Below, in pieces: positions 1-11,300 of a stretch of DNA of 64,000 nt. The notes beneath the pieces are model-generated. The model made no database searches, was not told where the DNA came from, and saw only the letters and a list, made by a program, of their open reading frames with translations. The position numbers were made by a program, and so were the translations under genes. Each line of letters starts with the position of its first letter. The stretch's first letter is position 1. Source of the DNA: Symsagittifera roscoffensis (Eukaryota > Xenacoelomorpha > Acoela > Convolutidae); NCBI RefSeq assembly GCF_963678635.1, contig NC_087062.1:51887743-51951742 (forward strand). Reading direction: 5' to 3'.

Positions 1-439
1 AGGGGGTCTGAAACACCAGGATCTGACTCTCAAAAGGGTGTCAAAGTGCCTAACCACACACCTTACAAGTCCAAATCATCTTTCGGGCATAGTGCGCTGT
101 AAATGACATCATTTAGCACAGGGCTTAACATGCCTTGTGTGTCACCCTCATGCGGCTATTTCAGAAAAACCCGTGGTCATTGGGATGATAACAATGAGTT
201 TTTTAAACTGCCGGACTGGCTTTAGAACACAGTCAGCCCAATCTGGTCTGTTCAGACAGAAATAGGGCTTGCTTTGGACATACCAAGTTATGAATGCCAG
301 TGGCTTCCAAGACCGATCTGGCAGCTGGTCAACTACCGTCAACCTTGCATCGTCATGCAAGAATTTTAATATACCACCCGAAGGATTGAACTGTTAATCT
401 TCAATCACTTTTGGTTGCGGGGCAAGGAGCGCGATCATT

Positions 440-612
440 AGCCTTATACAGAGCTCGGTCCTAGACTCCGGTCATTTAGTGACGTATACGTTGCCCGGGA
501 CCCACCACGCGGAGGTGATGGTTCGTGTTCTCTCTGGGTCCCAGGCCTAGAGGGAATGTGTTTGTCTCTGTATCCAAAGTTTTGGGGTTCGAGTCCCGGT
601 CGGTCCTTGTTT
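440..612 (+). repeat. tRNA-derived SINE-like segment
   Basis: A GC-rich island in AT-rich DNA ending in a perfect Pol III B-box core (GGTTCGAGTCC, 586-596), followed by CGGTCGGTCC and a run of nine T, which would serve as a Pol III terminator. I cannot fold a full cloverleaf because no matching 5' acceptor strand is close enough. A SINE head or tRNA pseudogene is more likely than a working tRNA. Confidence 0.4.
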
Positions 613-2937
613 TTTTTTAATATTTGTGGAATTAACACAATTTTTCCGGGAAAAACTGAATAGTCGTAATTTTAATTGTCCGCTTTTGTTTTGTCGTTTT
701 AAGTGCTACATTGAAGAGTTTTCTTTTGCGGCCAGTAATTTCTGTCGTTGGTGCAAGTGTTTTTAATCTGTTCCTGTACGTTATAAAAATTATTAGCCTG
801 ACTGTTTTTTGTTCCGACCATTGAAAATGGGGAGGAACTTTGTATTCAGGCGTTTTAAGTTTTTTTTTCATCTTTTTGTTTTCCACGCAAAATCAGTTAC
901 CACAATTAATCATCGGACACGGTTGAGTGATATATCATATTAAAGCTCTTTCAGTCGTGATTCGAACGACATAAAAAATTTCAAAAAGGTTTTCAGTGTC
1001 GAGAAAAACCGGTTTCAAATTTTTGCTTTCTTGGTATAACTTCGAGCTTATTAGTAAGGTAGTTAGTAATTGCAGTAGCTTATTAAGCTTAATTTAAGCC
1101 GTGAAAACTTAGTTTTACTCAAGTAAAGGTAGTTTTTAGCGCAATTTTGGGAATAAAAACTTTGTGCTACTTGGACAGAACCGGCTATCCTTGTTTTTCT
1201 TTGTTTTTGTTTCTCTTAAAAGTTTCATTCAACCTAAATGTTTTCGCTTTTATCGGCTTAGTTACCTTGATTTGTGAGGCTTCTAGGGTATAAAATGATT
1301 TATTGAAAAATCAGGTAGTTCTCTGCAAATTTAAAACTTTTAAATGTTAATTGCTCTAAAAATAATTATTTCATTTATTTCTTATGGCATTTTTGTTTTT
1401 GGCTCAATGAGCGGCTTAGAGAGGCTCTTTTTGACACAATGAACAAATTGTTGGCTCAGTGGCATCCCGTTAAAAAATAGATAGATTTTTGTCGTGTTTC
1501 TTGATTATTTTGAATTTTTTTCTCTCAAAATAGTTTTTTTTTTTCGATTTTGTTATTTTCGTCTCTTTCTATTTGCAGTGCTGTGCTTGCGTTGTATCTC
1601 AAACTATGAGAAGCTCCGCTTGGCCTCTTCGTCAAACAAGTGCCTATTCTAAATTGTTCTGTAAATTGAAAGAGCTTTAAGGTCGTCCATTTTTTTTTCT
1701 GCGAAATTCAGAGATTTTCTGTCAAAAAAAAAACAAGTCCGTTTTTCTGTTGATTTGCTTTCATTGAATCTTTTCCAACTGTCTGTTGGCTATATTTACT
1801 TCTGCAAAAGCAAGTGTCGTGTAAAAAAAAACATTTCAATTGCTTGTTGGATCGTTAGGTTTTGCGGTCTTACGTTGTTTTATCTCAGTGTTTTTCAATG
1901 AAACAATTAATGAAATTACGCTTATCGAGAAGGGCGAAGTTTTGATGATATTGCATCAATAATTGTGGTATTGGTTCCCTATTTGATGTTATAGCCTCAT
2001 TTCAGCCATACCATTTGTTGTGGTTATACTTTGCTGACGATTTCGTTGTTAACGAAAGACTTTTGCGTCTCAACCTATAATGAGACAAAACTTTGAGGGA
2101 TTGGCAGATCTCACTGTTTTTTATATATATTATTGTAGCTCGATTTTCAAATTTGCTTGGGGAGCTAACCAAACAAGTTATGTTTAAGTAAAAGAACTGT
2201 TTGACCTGATAAAAAAGCTGCTGTTTTTCAATAATTTAGTTGACAAGCTCATGTCGTATTAGCATTAGATAAATTATGTTCCACTGGCAGAGCTGAGAGT
2301 ACTTGGACGCAATGTGGTTCACGGACGGAAAACAATGAAACAATCTTTCATTGTTAATTTAGATGGTTAAGTTACGGTGTTCGCAACTGTACTTATGGGT
2401 GCAGTGCAGCCTTATAAAAGTTACAGAAATTGAGCTCCATATTTCCGTCCTACTTGAAGTACCACTAAGGTTTCATGACTTGCATGAAACAGAGCCAATA
2501 TGTACAACACCAATACGACATGCATAATACATTTATCCGATTATATACATAGGGGTGTATCTTAAAAAAGGCAATCAAATCATAATTATTTAACCTTAGG
2601 ACCAATGAGTTCAAGGAAACCGAAAACAAAAAATTGAAGTTCCAATGTAAAAGAAATATATCACCCTAAAGCTCCATGAATTTTAGGATTATGATACAAA
2701 GCTAATTTGAAAAAACTGGAAAAGATTTCAAAGTCCGTTTTGAACGGAAAGTAATTCAAGTTTTTCGATTTTTGATGAGCGCTATTGGGTTTCCTCTTTA
2801 CCTTTGCGATAAGCAAGGGTATTGCAATCGGGTACTAGACCTTTTCCCATTGATAACTTTGTTAACAGGACTCATCTGGACTCCTGGTGGTACCTTGGCT
2901 CCTAATGAATTCAAATTTCCTTGTGTCTCTTGCACAG

Positions 2938-3010
2938 TTAGCCTGAAGGTAGCGAATACGCCTGGGAAGGTAAATATCCTGGGTTCGAATCTGACCAGGA
3001 CTTGTTTTTT
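2938..3010 (+). repeat. tRNA-like SINE head
   Basis: A-box-like TTAGCCTGAAGGTAGCG is followed by TACGCCTGG and a B-box GGTTCGAATCT (2982-2992), then a T run. The spacing resembles a tRNA. The same TACGCCTGGGA...CCTGGGTTCGAA arrangement recurs on the other strand near 7125-7190, so this is a dispersed family and not a unique tRNA gene. Confidence 0.45.
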
Positions 3011-5151
3011 TCGAACGAGAAATATTCATTTTCAAAAAAATGGTCGGCCTTATTGTCTGCGGTCTAAGGATTATTTATTTTTGCTGTGAACAATTTTCAT
3101 CGTAGTTGCCTTTATTGTTTTAGCATTCTAAAAACGCTGCCGAATCTTGGTTATTTGAGGTTTTTTGGCATCATGGTTCCCGTTCAGGTATTTTCGGTTT
3201 TGGGAAGGCTTGCTAAGGCTTTTTTGATTCTGTTTTTGCATTCCATTGTCAGGGCATTTTTTTTTTCAAAACTATCTTAATCCGTTTTGATAGATCCAGT
3301 TTTATGTATGATTATGAGCTATCGGTATTACTTTTTTGCTGTTGGTTTTATCGGCTTTGTGATTTTCGATTAAGCTCTCGGTTTAGTTTCCGAATTGTGT
3401 ATATCACCTTGCATTCAGTACATGTATAGCTTTCGTGGATAGTGTTTGGGCAGTTGATGCATTTTTCTAATACGATTTTGCCGAACAGTTTTGTTTGTTT
3501 TTCAGCTGTCAGCTTTAATGCTGTCGACTCATCTACCTAATTTTTTGTTTCCTCCCGTTTCCTACAACATTGTGATAATATTCATGAGATTGATAAGACT
3601 TTGGCCTCAAGCTTTTTTCAAGTTTTCAATTTCAACTTAATTTTTAATAAATTTAAACATGCAAAAATTTAGATTTTTTTGTTTTTCTAGTTCTTCAACG
3701 GCAACAGCGTTCCAAGTCCTCTTTGATAATTCTTGAGTCTCTTGCTGTTTTATTCCTGTACTTGTTGTGTTACCAGTGGTGCGAAGCTCAGCTACACCTG
3801 TTTAACAAATTGTTTTCATTTGATTTTGAAAATCAAGTCAAGCCACAAAAAAAAATTGCATCGTTTTTTTTTCACTTCGTTACTTGAAACGTTGAAATAG
3901 ATAATTTCTAAACAACTGGATTAAAAGATATTTTTTTATTCCGCAGAGATATTTATTTTATAAGATATTCCTTTATTTTTTGTAAGAAAAATGTTGTCCC
4001 TGGGAAAACTGTTATCTAAAAAGTTTTCAGTCTTCTTACTTATTTTAGTAGAGAAACAACTAAGGTTTTCGGCATAGTCCACTTTTTGAAATCGCACATT
4101 TGGTCAACCATCAGTATTACAAGTTTAAACAATATCAAACACCTCCAGCTGCGCACCTAGTTGTTTTTTATCGAGACATGAGAAAATTTTGGTTCACTTA
4201 GTTTTTTCAACGTTTTTCGTTTTTTTTTCAAGTTTGGTTTGTATCGCAAGTGGTAAGAAGCTCGGCTTCGCCTCTGTATTGGATAATCCTGTGAAAAAAA
4301 AATACATTTTAAACCTGTTTTTATCAAACTGGGAATTGGAATTGAGTTAGCTTATCAACAAAGCCCAGAAATGAAAGTTTTAGGAATTGAAAAAACTTCA
4401 AGGTCAATTTGAAGGAATATTGATACTTTTTCAAAACTGTTATATTTTTCTGCGTCAATGAGCGAAGTGCAGACATTTATATAGGTCGTTTGGTTTTAGC
4501 AGGAAAAAATTTTGAAAGTGTTTCCAGCTCATATTCTAAAAGGAAATTAAATAGCGCTCTTCAGTAACCCAAGTGCAAATAGCGCTCATCAATAGCCACA
4601 CTGCAAATCGAGCAAAAAAATGAATCATTTTCAGTTCAAATAATCAAAAAACGTTGTGAAGACTCTTAAAATAGGGCGTCATGATATTTTTTTTCGAAGA
4701 TATAATTTCTTTGAAGTTCTGTTTATTTACTTTGTTTAAAAAAAGCCAAAATTCTTTATCGAACAGTGAACGTGTAAAGGTCACGAAAAACGTGATCAAA
4801 TACAGTTTCCAAAGGGATAGTAGTTTTTAGATTTCGCCATGGAATGAAAAAGTTACCTATTGGTCCAATTTTTTCAAATTGGGTTATTTTTATCAAAAAA
4901 AATTTTCTTGAAACTAAGAGCTTTAAGCCTTCCATCTTTTTTTTACTTTGAAATTTGAAAGCCAGTATTTTTTGGTATCCTTGAGTTAATTGTCTTTTTA
5001 TTCATTGTTGTTGACTATGTTTTTGATACTCAATGACGTCGAATGGTTTTGGCGGTGATAAAAAATTATTGATGATTCATTTTGCTCATAATGCAGATAA
5101 TAATGGGTTATTTTCAGTTTTTTGAACAATTTGATGTGTGTTTGTGTGTAG

Positions 5152-5349
5152 AACCAGGAGGAAAAGCATGCGCTGAGGATTGGACTGGAGCAGGTGGTGG
5201 ACGACTACTGGAGACAGTTCCAGGCGGAACTGAACAACTACAAGGAGACGACAGAGCAGCGGAAGAAACAGTTCGAGGAACTCAAGGCCAAGGACGAGGC
5301 CAACTCGAGGGACATCGAGAGCCAGATGAAGAAGATACACCGCATACAG
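5152..5349 (+). CDS. CCDC65: DRC2 exon (coiled coil 1)
   Basis: Exon of 198 bp, 66 codons, phase 0 at both ends, between TGTAG and GTCAGT. It encodes [18 protein letters not shown]...KKIHRIQ, a continuous charged helix. Confidence 0.85.
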
Positions 5350-8300
5350 GTCAGTCCACTCCATTCACTGAAGCCCCCTTCACAATATCCAGTCAGATGT
5401 CCACTCCACTAAATAGCATGCATGAATGTCATGTATGCATGACAGGTGGATTTAGTGGAATGAATTCTCTCACATATTCATCAAGAGCTTGATCTCTAGT
5501 GAAAACGTTGCGAAAAACTTCCCTTCGCTTAGGTTTCGAGCGTCAAATGTTAACAGTTTGAGGATCAACCTCCCCAAGCATGTATTATCGACTCTTTTTC
5601 CTCCCCCCGTTTTATATAGTTTTCCTCCCCCGCGATAAATATAATTATTTAGAATTTTTTAATTCAATTTGTATTTTGACGGGTCACAAAATTAGTTAAA
5701 CTGACTTTTTAATTATGTTTCGATAAATAAATCTGTTATGTAGGTGTTTTAACATTCTCTTCATAGTTTTCAATTTGGGTGGGAGGGGGAACTGTGCGGT
5801 TGATCCCAGTTTGCGAATAAGCTTGATTATGGTGTAATAAATTTGGTTGTGGTTTGTATGTTAAGAGGATAATGTGATAATGAGCTTGTGTGAGGCTTGT
5901 AGGAGCAGATCAGTGGGCTGCGCTTCCGCATCTCTGGCAACTGCAAGGAGGGTGAATTGAGGAAGGGCAAGATTAGGGAGGAGAAGGAAGTGATCAAAGG
6001 CCAGTTCATGCAGCTGAAGGAGCAGATGACCCACATGAGGCAGGGCGAGCGAGAGAAGCTGATCAAACTGACGGTGGAGAGTGCCGCCTGCGAGAAGGAG
6101 CTGGACCGGAAGCTGGAAAAGATGCAGAGGTAATCATCCATCCAGCATCATCGCAACAAGCGCCTCCAGTTTTCTTAATTAACTATTTCAACACAAGCGA
6201 AGCTGAGCTTCGCATCACTTGCGATACAAAACAAAAAAATGAAAGAAAAAAATGGAAAAGGTCAAAAAACTATATCTATTAAAATGAATCAGGCTAGTTT
6301 TAAAACAGAAACATGGCAATTCAATAGATGTATAATAAGCATCAGAAGATAATGTACCCAACGGTAACCGCCAAAAAAATACCTTGTCAGAAACCCTTCA
6401 AGCCGAAAAAAAATCAACAAGACTTCAGACTTCTGAAAAGTTAATAAGACCACCTCACCCTCAAAACACTTCATTTTCTCGTCACAAGAATTAATATGAG
6501 GACACTTAGCCGATGTAATATAGGCCGAAATCTTTTAAGCCCAAAAAAAAAGAAAATAAAAAAGCCGAAAAAAAATCATTAAGACTAAGAAGATGTTAAG
6601 TCCACCTCAAGTTCAAATCAGACACGCACACACAAAACTGTTTTCGATTGTCAAAAGACGCAATGAAAGGCCAATAAGCCAATACATTATACGTAGCAAC
6701 CTATAAAGCCAAAAAAGGAAAACAAATAAAAAAGCCGGAAAAAATTGTTATCATGAAAAACTTGAACTATATCTCTTCTAAGAAATTTTGCGCGATCCAC
6801 AGGTGAGCATATAAAATATGTTTTCACTGAAGCGGATCGAAATTAGGTCACTAAGCCGATAAAAAATAGGCCGAAATCATTTGGGCAGAATAAAGTTTTT
6901 AAACGAAAAAATGTAAGTTTTCCAACATGTATATATTATAAACGATGTCAATTTTAGTAAAATTTACTAACAGCAGAGGTTAATCAGAACGCTAAAAGCA
7001 ACTATAATGTAAATAAATTTTTTTTAAAAATCTATAATATGGCGACAAAATTTTAGCAGATATTAATAAGCCAACAATTTTTTTTGAAACTGACTATTAA
7101 CCGTTTGAAAACAAAGGGATCGGTCAGTTTCGAACCCAGGACCTTTGCCGTCCCAGGCGTAGTGGTTACCTGCAGACTAAGTGTTCCGGAGACGCTTAGA
7201 AAAAAATTGAATTCATTATGAACCAAGAAACCAATTGATTCAAGTGATTTTGTTAATCAAGCTGTTGACCCGAAAAAAGTCTTAGATTCTAGTTTGATAA
7301 CGCTTGCTAATCGCAAGCCTAATGAAATGACGAATTGTAGCTTCAGTTTCATATATATCATTCAAAGCTTTATGGTCTCGTCATCAAAATGTTGCAAGAG
7401 CTCGTTGAGCTAGCAAAACAGAATTAAGAAAATGGTCGCCGCCATAGTGCAAGTATTTCATATTTTGGATATGCTTATTTAGTTTCATTAAACTATAATA
7501 GTTTCATATAAAAATGGAAATGATCGGGAATGGCAATGGTCATTCCTATAAATGTTCTTGCTGCGAATCAACAATTGCTGACGATGATGATGTGCTATCC
7601 TGTGATATGTGTCGATCACGATGCATCAAGGGAGCCTGTATTGGATTAACCTCTGCAGCTGTGACATGTGGTTCAATTCAGTGGAGGTGCCCAGACTGCT
7701 CTAAGATAAGTACACTGTCCATTTTCGAGCAAATTTTGTTAAAGATGAACAAAATTGATAAACTTGAAAAAGACCTAGAGAGCCTGAAATCGGAAAACTT
7801 TACTTCGAAACCAGAGACGTTTGCAAATGTAGCGAAATTGAACAAAAGTTGTCCAAGTGGCATTATAAACCCTTTCCGAAGGAACCAACGAGCTGATAGT
7901 ACTTCGTCCCAAGTATCTGTTACACGTACTGAGAAACGACGGCGGACTTCGCCTGTGAAGGTACCGGTTCTTGTTGGCACATCGGCTGCATCTACAAGCA
8001 TTTAAGGTGTGAAACCTTCGGAGCGGGAGGAAAGAAGGCATTATTTCCTTAGCCGAGTTTCTTCTACTGTTAACACGACCATGCTTAACGATTACTGCAA
8101 AGAAAAGAACCTTAGTCTTCTTGGTTGCCGTGAGCTGCCTTCAAAAAGGGCAGATATGAAATCTTTCCATGTAGTCATTCCAGTGAATGAAAGTATCGTA
8201 GCCGAGAAAGCAGAGACTTGGCCTGAGAATATTATAGTACGTCGTTATTTCCTGAACGAAGAAGCCAGAGCTTGGCTGAAATCGCTCAATTGACAATCAG

Positions 8301-11300
8301 AGACGAGTATTCATGTTTGTGCACTGTGGAATGCTCGATCGATATGTAATAAGACGGATTCAATTTATTCGTACCTACATGCAAATGAAGTCACTTTTCT
8401 TGCAATTACTGAAACTTGGTTATCTGAAGATAGCTTATTTTACGTAAATCTTGCGAAGCCTTGTAATTATAACTACATTGGTAACAATCGTCCCACTCGG
8501 GGTGGGGACATTGGAATTTTCTGTCTCAACACTTTCCGAATTAAGCTAATTGAGGAGTCAATTAGTGATATTTGGGAATTCTTGGTCGCTGAACTTACAC
8601 TTACAGACATGAATGTATGCATCTTTGTTTTATATCGCTGCCCTAATTCTTCATGTTCAATTTTCCTAAATGAATTGGTTGATCTGGTTACACATTGTGC
8701 GCTACAATACAAATGGTGTTACATTATTGGGGATTTCAATATTCCAGTTAATAAGTCGTGTAATTCTTCTGAAGCCTTATTATCTAGTATGGAGGAAATG
8801 GGTTTTTATCGATACAGTTCTGGCCCCACTCACGTTGGTGGCAATGAACTAGATTTGGTATTCTTCAACCATAGGGTTACAAATTTTGTCGCACTCGACA
8901 TAACACTAGCTTCAGACCATTACTGTGTTACATTGATTATTAATTCTTCTGCAGTGACTATTGCACCCTCCAACGTCAATTTAAAAGTGAAATGGCTTTG
9001 CGATCAAGCTGATCGTGTTTCCATTTTTAATTCTATTTTAACTGAGACTTCTGCAATTGCTAAGTCTGATTTTATTTTACAATCAAACTGTCCTTCAATG
9101 ATTGTTAACTCGTTATTTAATACCTTCCATGATGCATCTGTCCTGAGAAGTGAAATTGTAACTGTTAAAAAGAAGATCAGTCGTGATGGTAAACCCCGTT
9201 ACTACGATGCTGAATGCGAAAGGGAAAAAACGAAAGTTGGAACGCGAAGTTAGGAAACATGACACCCCGGAAAACCGTGAAGCGTACCGAGCACAAGTCG
9301 CTTACTACAGATCTGTACTTTCGATAAAACGTAATGATTTCTATACTCTCAATTTTTCTTCTAAGAGCTCGAAAATGATTTTTTATTGCCTTAATGAACT
9401 GATGAATCACAAGAATGATACACTTCCTGTGAACTCATCTACTTTCGACCTAGCAAACAGGTTCAACATTTTCTTTAAGAAAAAGGTAAACGACATAGTT
9501 GATGAACTGCCTAAAACTAATAGTAGCCTGGATTGCACGTCAAATGATCTAGTCGTATGGTCTGAGTTCGCTAGTATTTTTCCAATAGATCTACTCGACG
9601 TATTAGATGATTTACGGACCTCAGAGTCACCTGTGGACATTATTCCTACTCGGTTCTTAAAAAATTTTATTGCCGAGAATATACAATTTTTTACAGATCT
9701 TTTTAATTGCATTCTGTTTTCTGGCGTTTTTCCTGATGTTTTTAAACAAGGAGTCATCACACCACTTCTAAAACATGGCCTAAACCAAGAAACTATGTCA
9801 AGTTATCGCCCGATTACTAATTTGTCAGCATTGTAAAAAATTACTGAAAAGCTTGTACTTTCACAGATGAGTGAACATTTAACCTCAAATCGGCTTTGGC
9901 CTCAATTTCAGTCGGCTTACCGTAAAGGTTATTCAACAGGGAGTGGTCTCTTGCTCTGTTCTGATTATATATATTCTAAAATTGATTCGGAAAAGTGTTT
10001 TTACGTTGTTCAAATGGATTTTTCTGCTGCGTTTGATACAATTGACCATTCATTGTTATTAAAGATTCTTGAAAACAAAATTGGTATTGCGCACACAGTT
10101 AAACAATTCTTTGAAACTTATCTTAGTAACCGCTTTGTACAAGTTTTGGTAAATAGTAGTCTGTCAGACGAAATTCAGGACGAAACTGGAGTCCCACAAG
10201 GCTGTTTTGGGGCCGATTTTATTCATCCCTTATTTACAACCTCTTCTTGATTACCTTATTGATAGCAACATTGCGTACCACTTTTATGCCGATGATACCC
10301 AACTGTTTTGGGAGATTAATCTCATGCAAAATAACCACAAACTAGAAAACATTGAAAAATTATGCTCCCAATTGCACTTAAGTCTTAATAAAAACGATGG
10401 AAAAACAGAAGTAGTGTTTTTCGGTAGACAACTGCATCACGATTATTTAAAGCCAGTGAAAATTTTTAATAAAGAAAAGGTTCCTAAATGCTTTACCAAA
10501 CTTTTGGGGTTCTACCTTGATTACAACATGTCATTTGAGAAGCAAATAAACCATTGTTGCAAGTTATGTTATTTAGAATTGCGTAAATTATATTCCATTC
10601 GACGTTTTCTGACTTTAGACCAAAGAAAAATGTTTGTTACTAGCTTTATTCTGTCAAGGCTTGACTATTGCAATGCGTTATATATGAAAGTGAATAAAAT
10701 TTTATTTATTAAACTACAGAAAGTTCAAAACGCTGCCGCCAGGTTTGTTTTAGGTGCTACGAGGAGAACAGCATCAACAAACGAGTTACTGAAGAAATTG
10801 CACTGGCTTCCAGTTTACCAAAGAATTAGGTTCAAAATATGCTGCTTTATGTTTCGCGTGTTTCACAATTGGAACTGTGCCGATTATTTATACAATCTTT
10901 TCAAAAAGAATTCTGCTTCTGTCAACCCTTCGCGCAGACAAAAGTTTATCCTTCCGAAATGCAGAACAGAATTTACCAAAAAGAGCATTGCCTACCAAGG
11001 AGCTGTTATTTGGAACTCACTGCCTGTTCTCTTATCAGATATTATTGATTTTACGCTGTTTAAACGAACCCTGAAAACTGTTTTATTCTGTGAGGCTTTG
11101 TGAGCCTTCTACCACTCTTGGGTTCAAGAAAGAGTGGTAAAGCCAATCATCATCATTATTATTTGTAATTTCCCCCATGTCTCAAATTAATAGACTAAAC
11201 AGATAAATTAACTGCGGAATCAAACTTTCAGCAGCTGAATTATTCATTACCCAACATAGCTGTACTAGAATGTTTGATGTGGCGAAACATATTTAGACAA

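Larger units (their letters stand above)
1..5151. other. Intron or upstream DNA of DRC2, no exon found
   Basis: AT-rich DNA with long T and A runs and no stretch that has both the GC-rich composition of the downstream exons and GT..AG borders. It contains two tRNA-like B-box pieces (near 586 and 2982) but nothing else I can name. About 300 residues of DRC2 are encoded downstream while family members are near 480, so the missing N-terminal exons should lie to the left of this window. The longest open frames here (2772-3089, 632-886) look like chance. Confidence 0.6.
7500..11170 (+). mobile_element. CR1/L2-like non-LTR retrotransposon, nearly full length, decayed
   Basis: About 3.7 kb with ORF1 (PHD-like zinc finger), then an APE-type endonuclease and a reverse transcriptase, ending in a short trinucleotide tail (CATCATCATTATTATT, 11148-11163). 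This layout and tail are those of the CR1/L2 branch of the Jockey superfamily. It sits in sense orientation inside a DRC2 intron. It is inactive: two stops in the ORF1 frame region and two frameshifts plus a stop in ORF2. The 5' edge is approximate, set by the start of coding sequence. Confidence 0.85.

Noticed and set aside
5152-6129. DRC1 instead of DRC2
   Set aside because: Both are N-DRC coiled coils, but the C-terminal [16 protein letters not shown] region and stop position fit DRC2.
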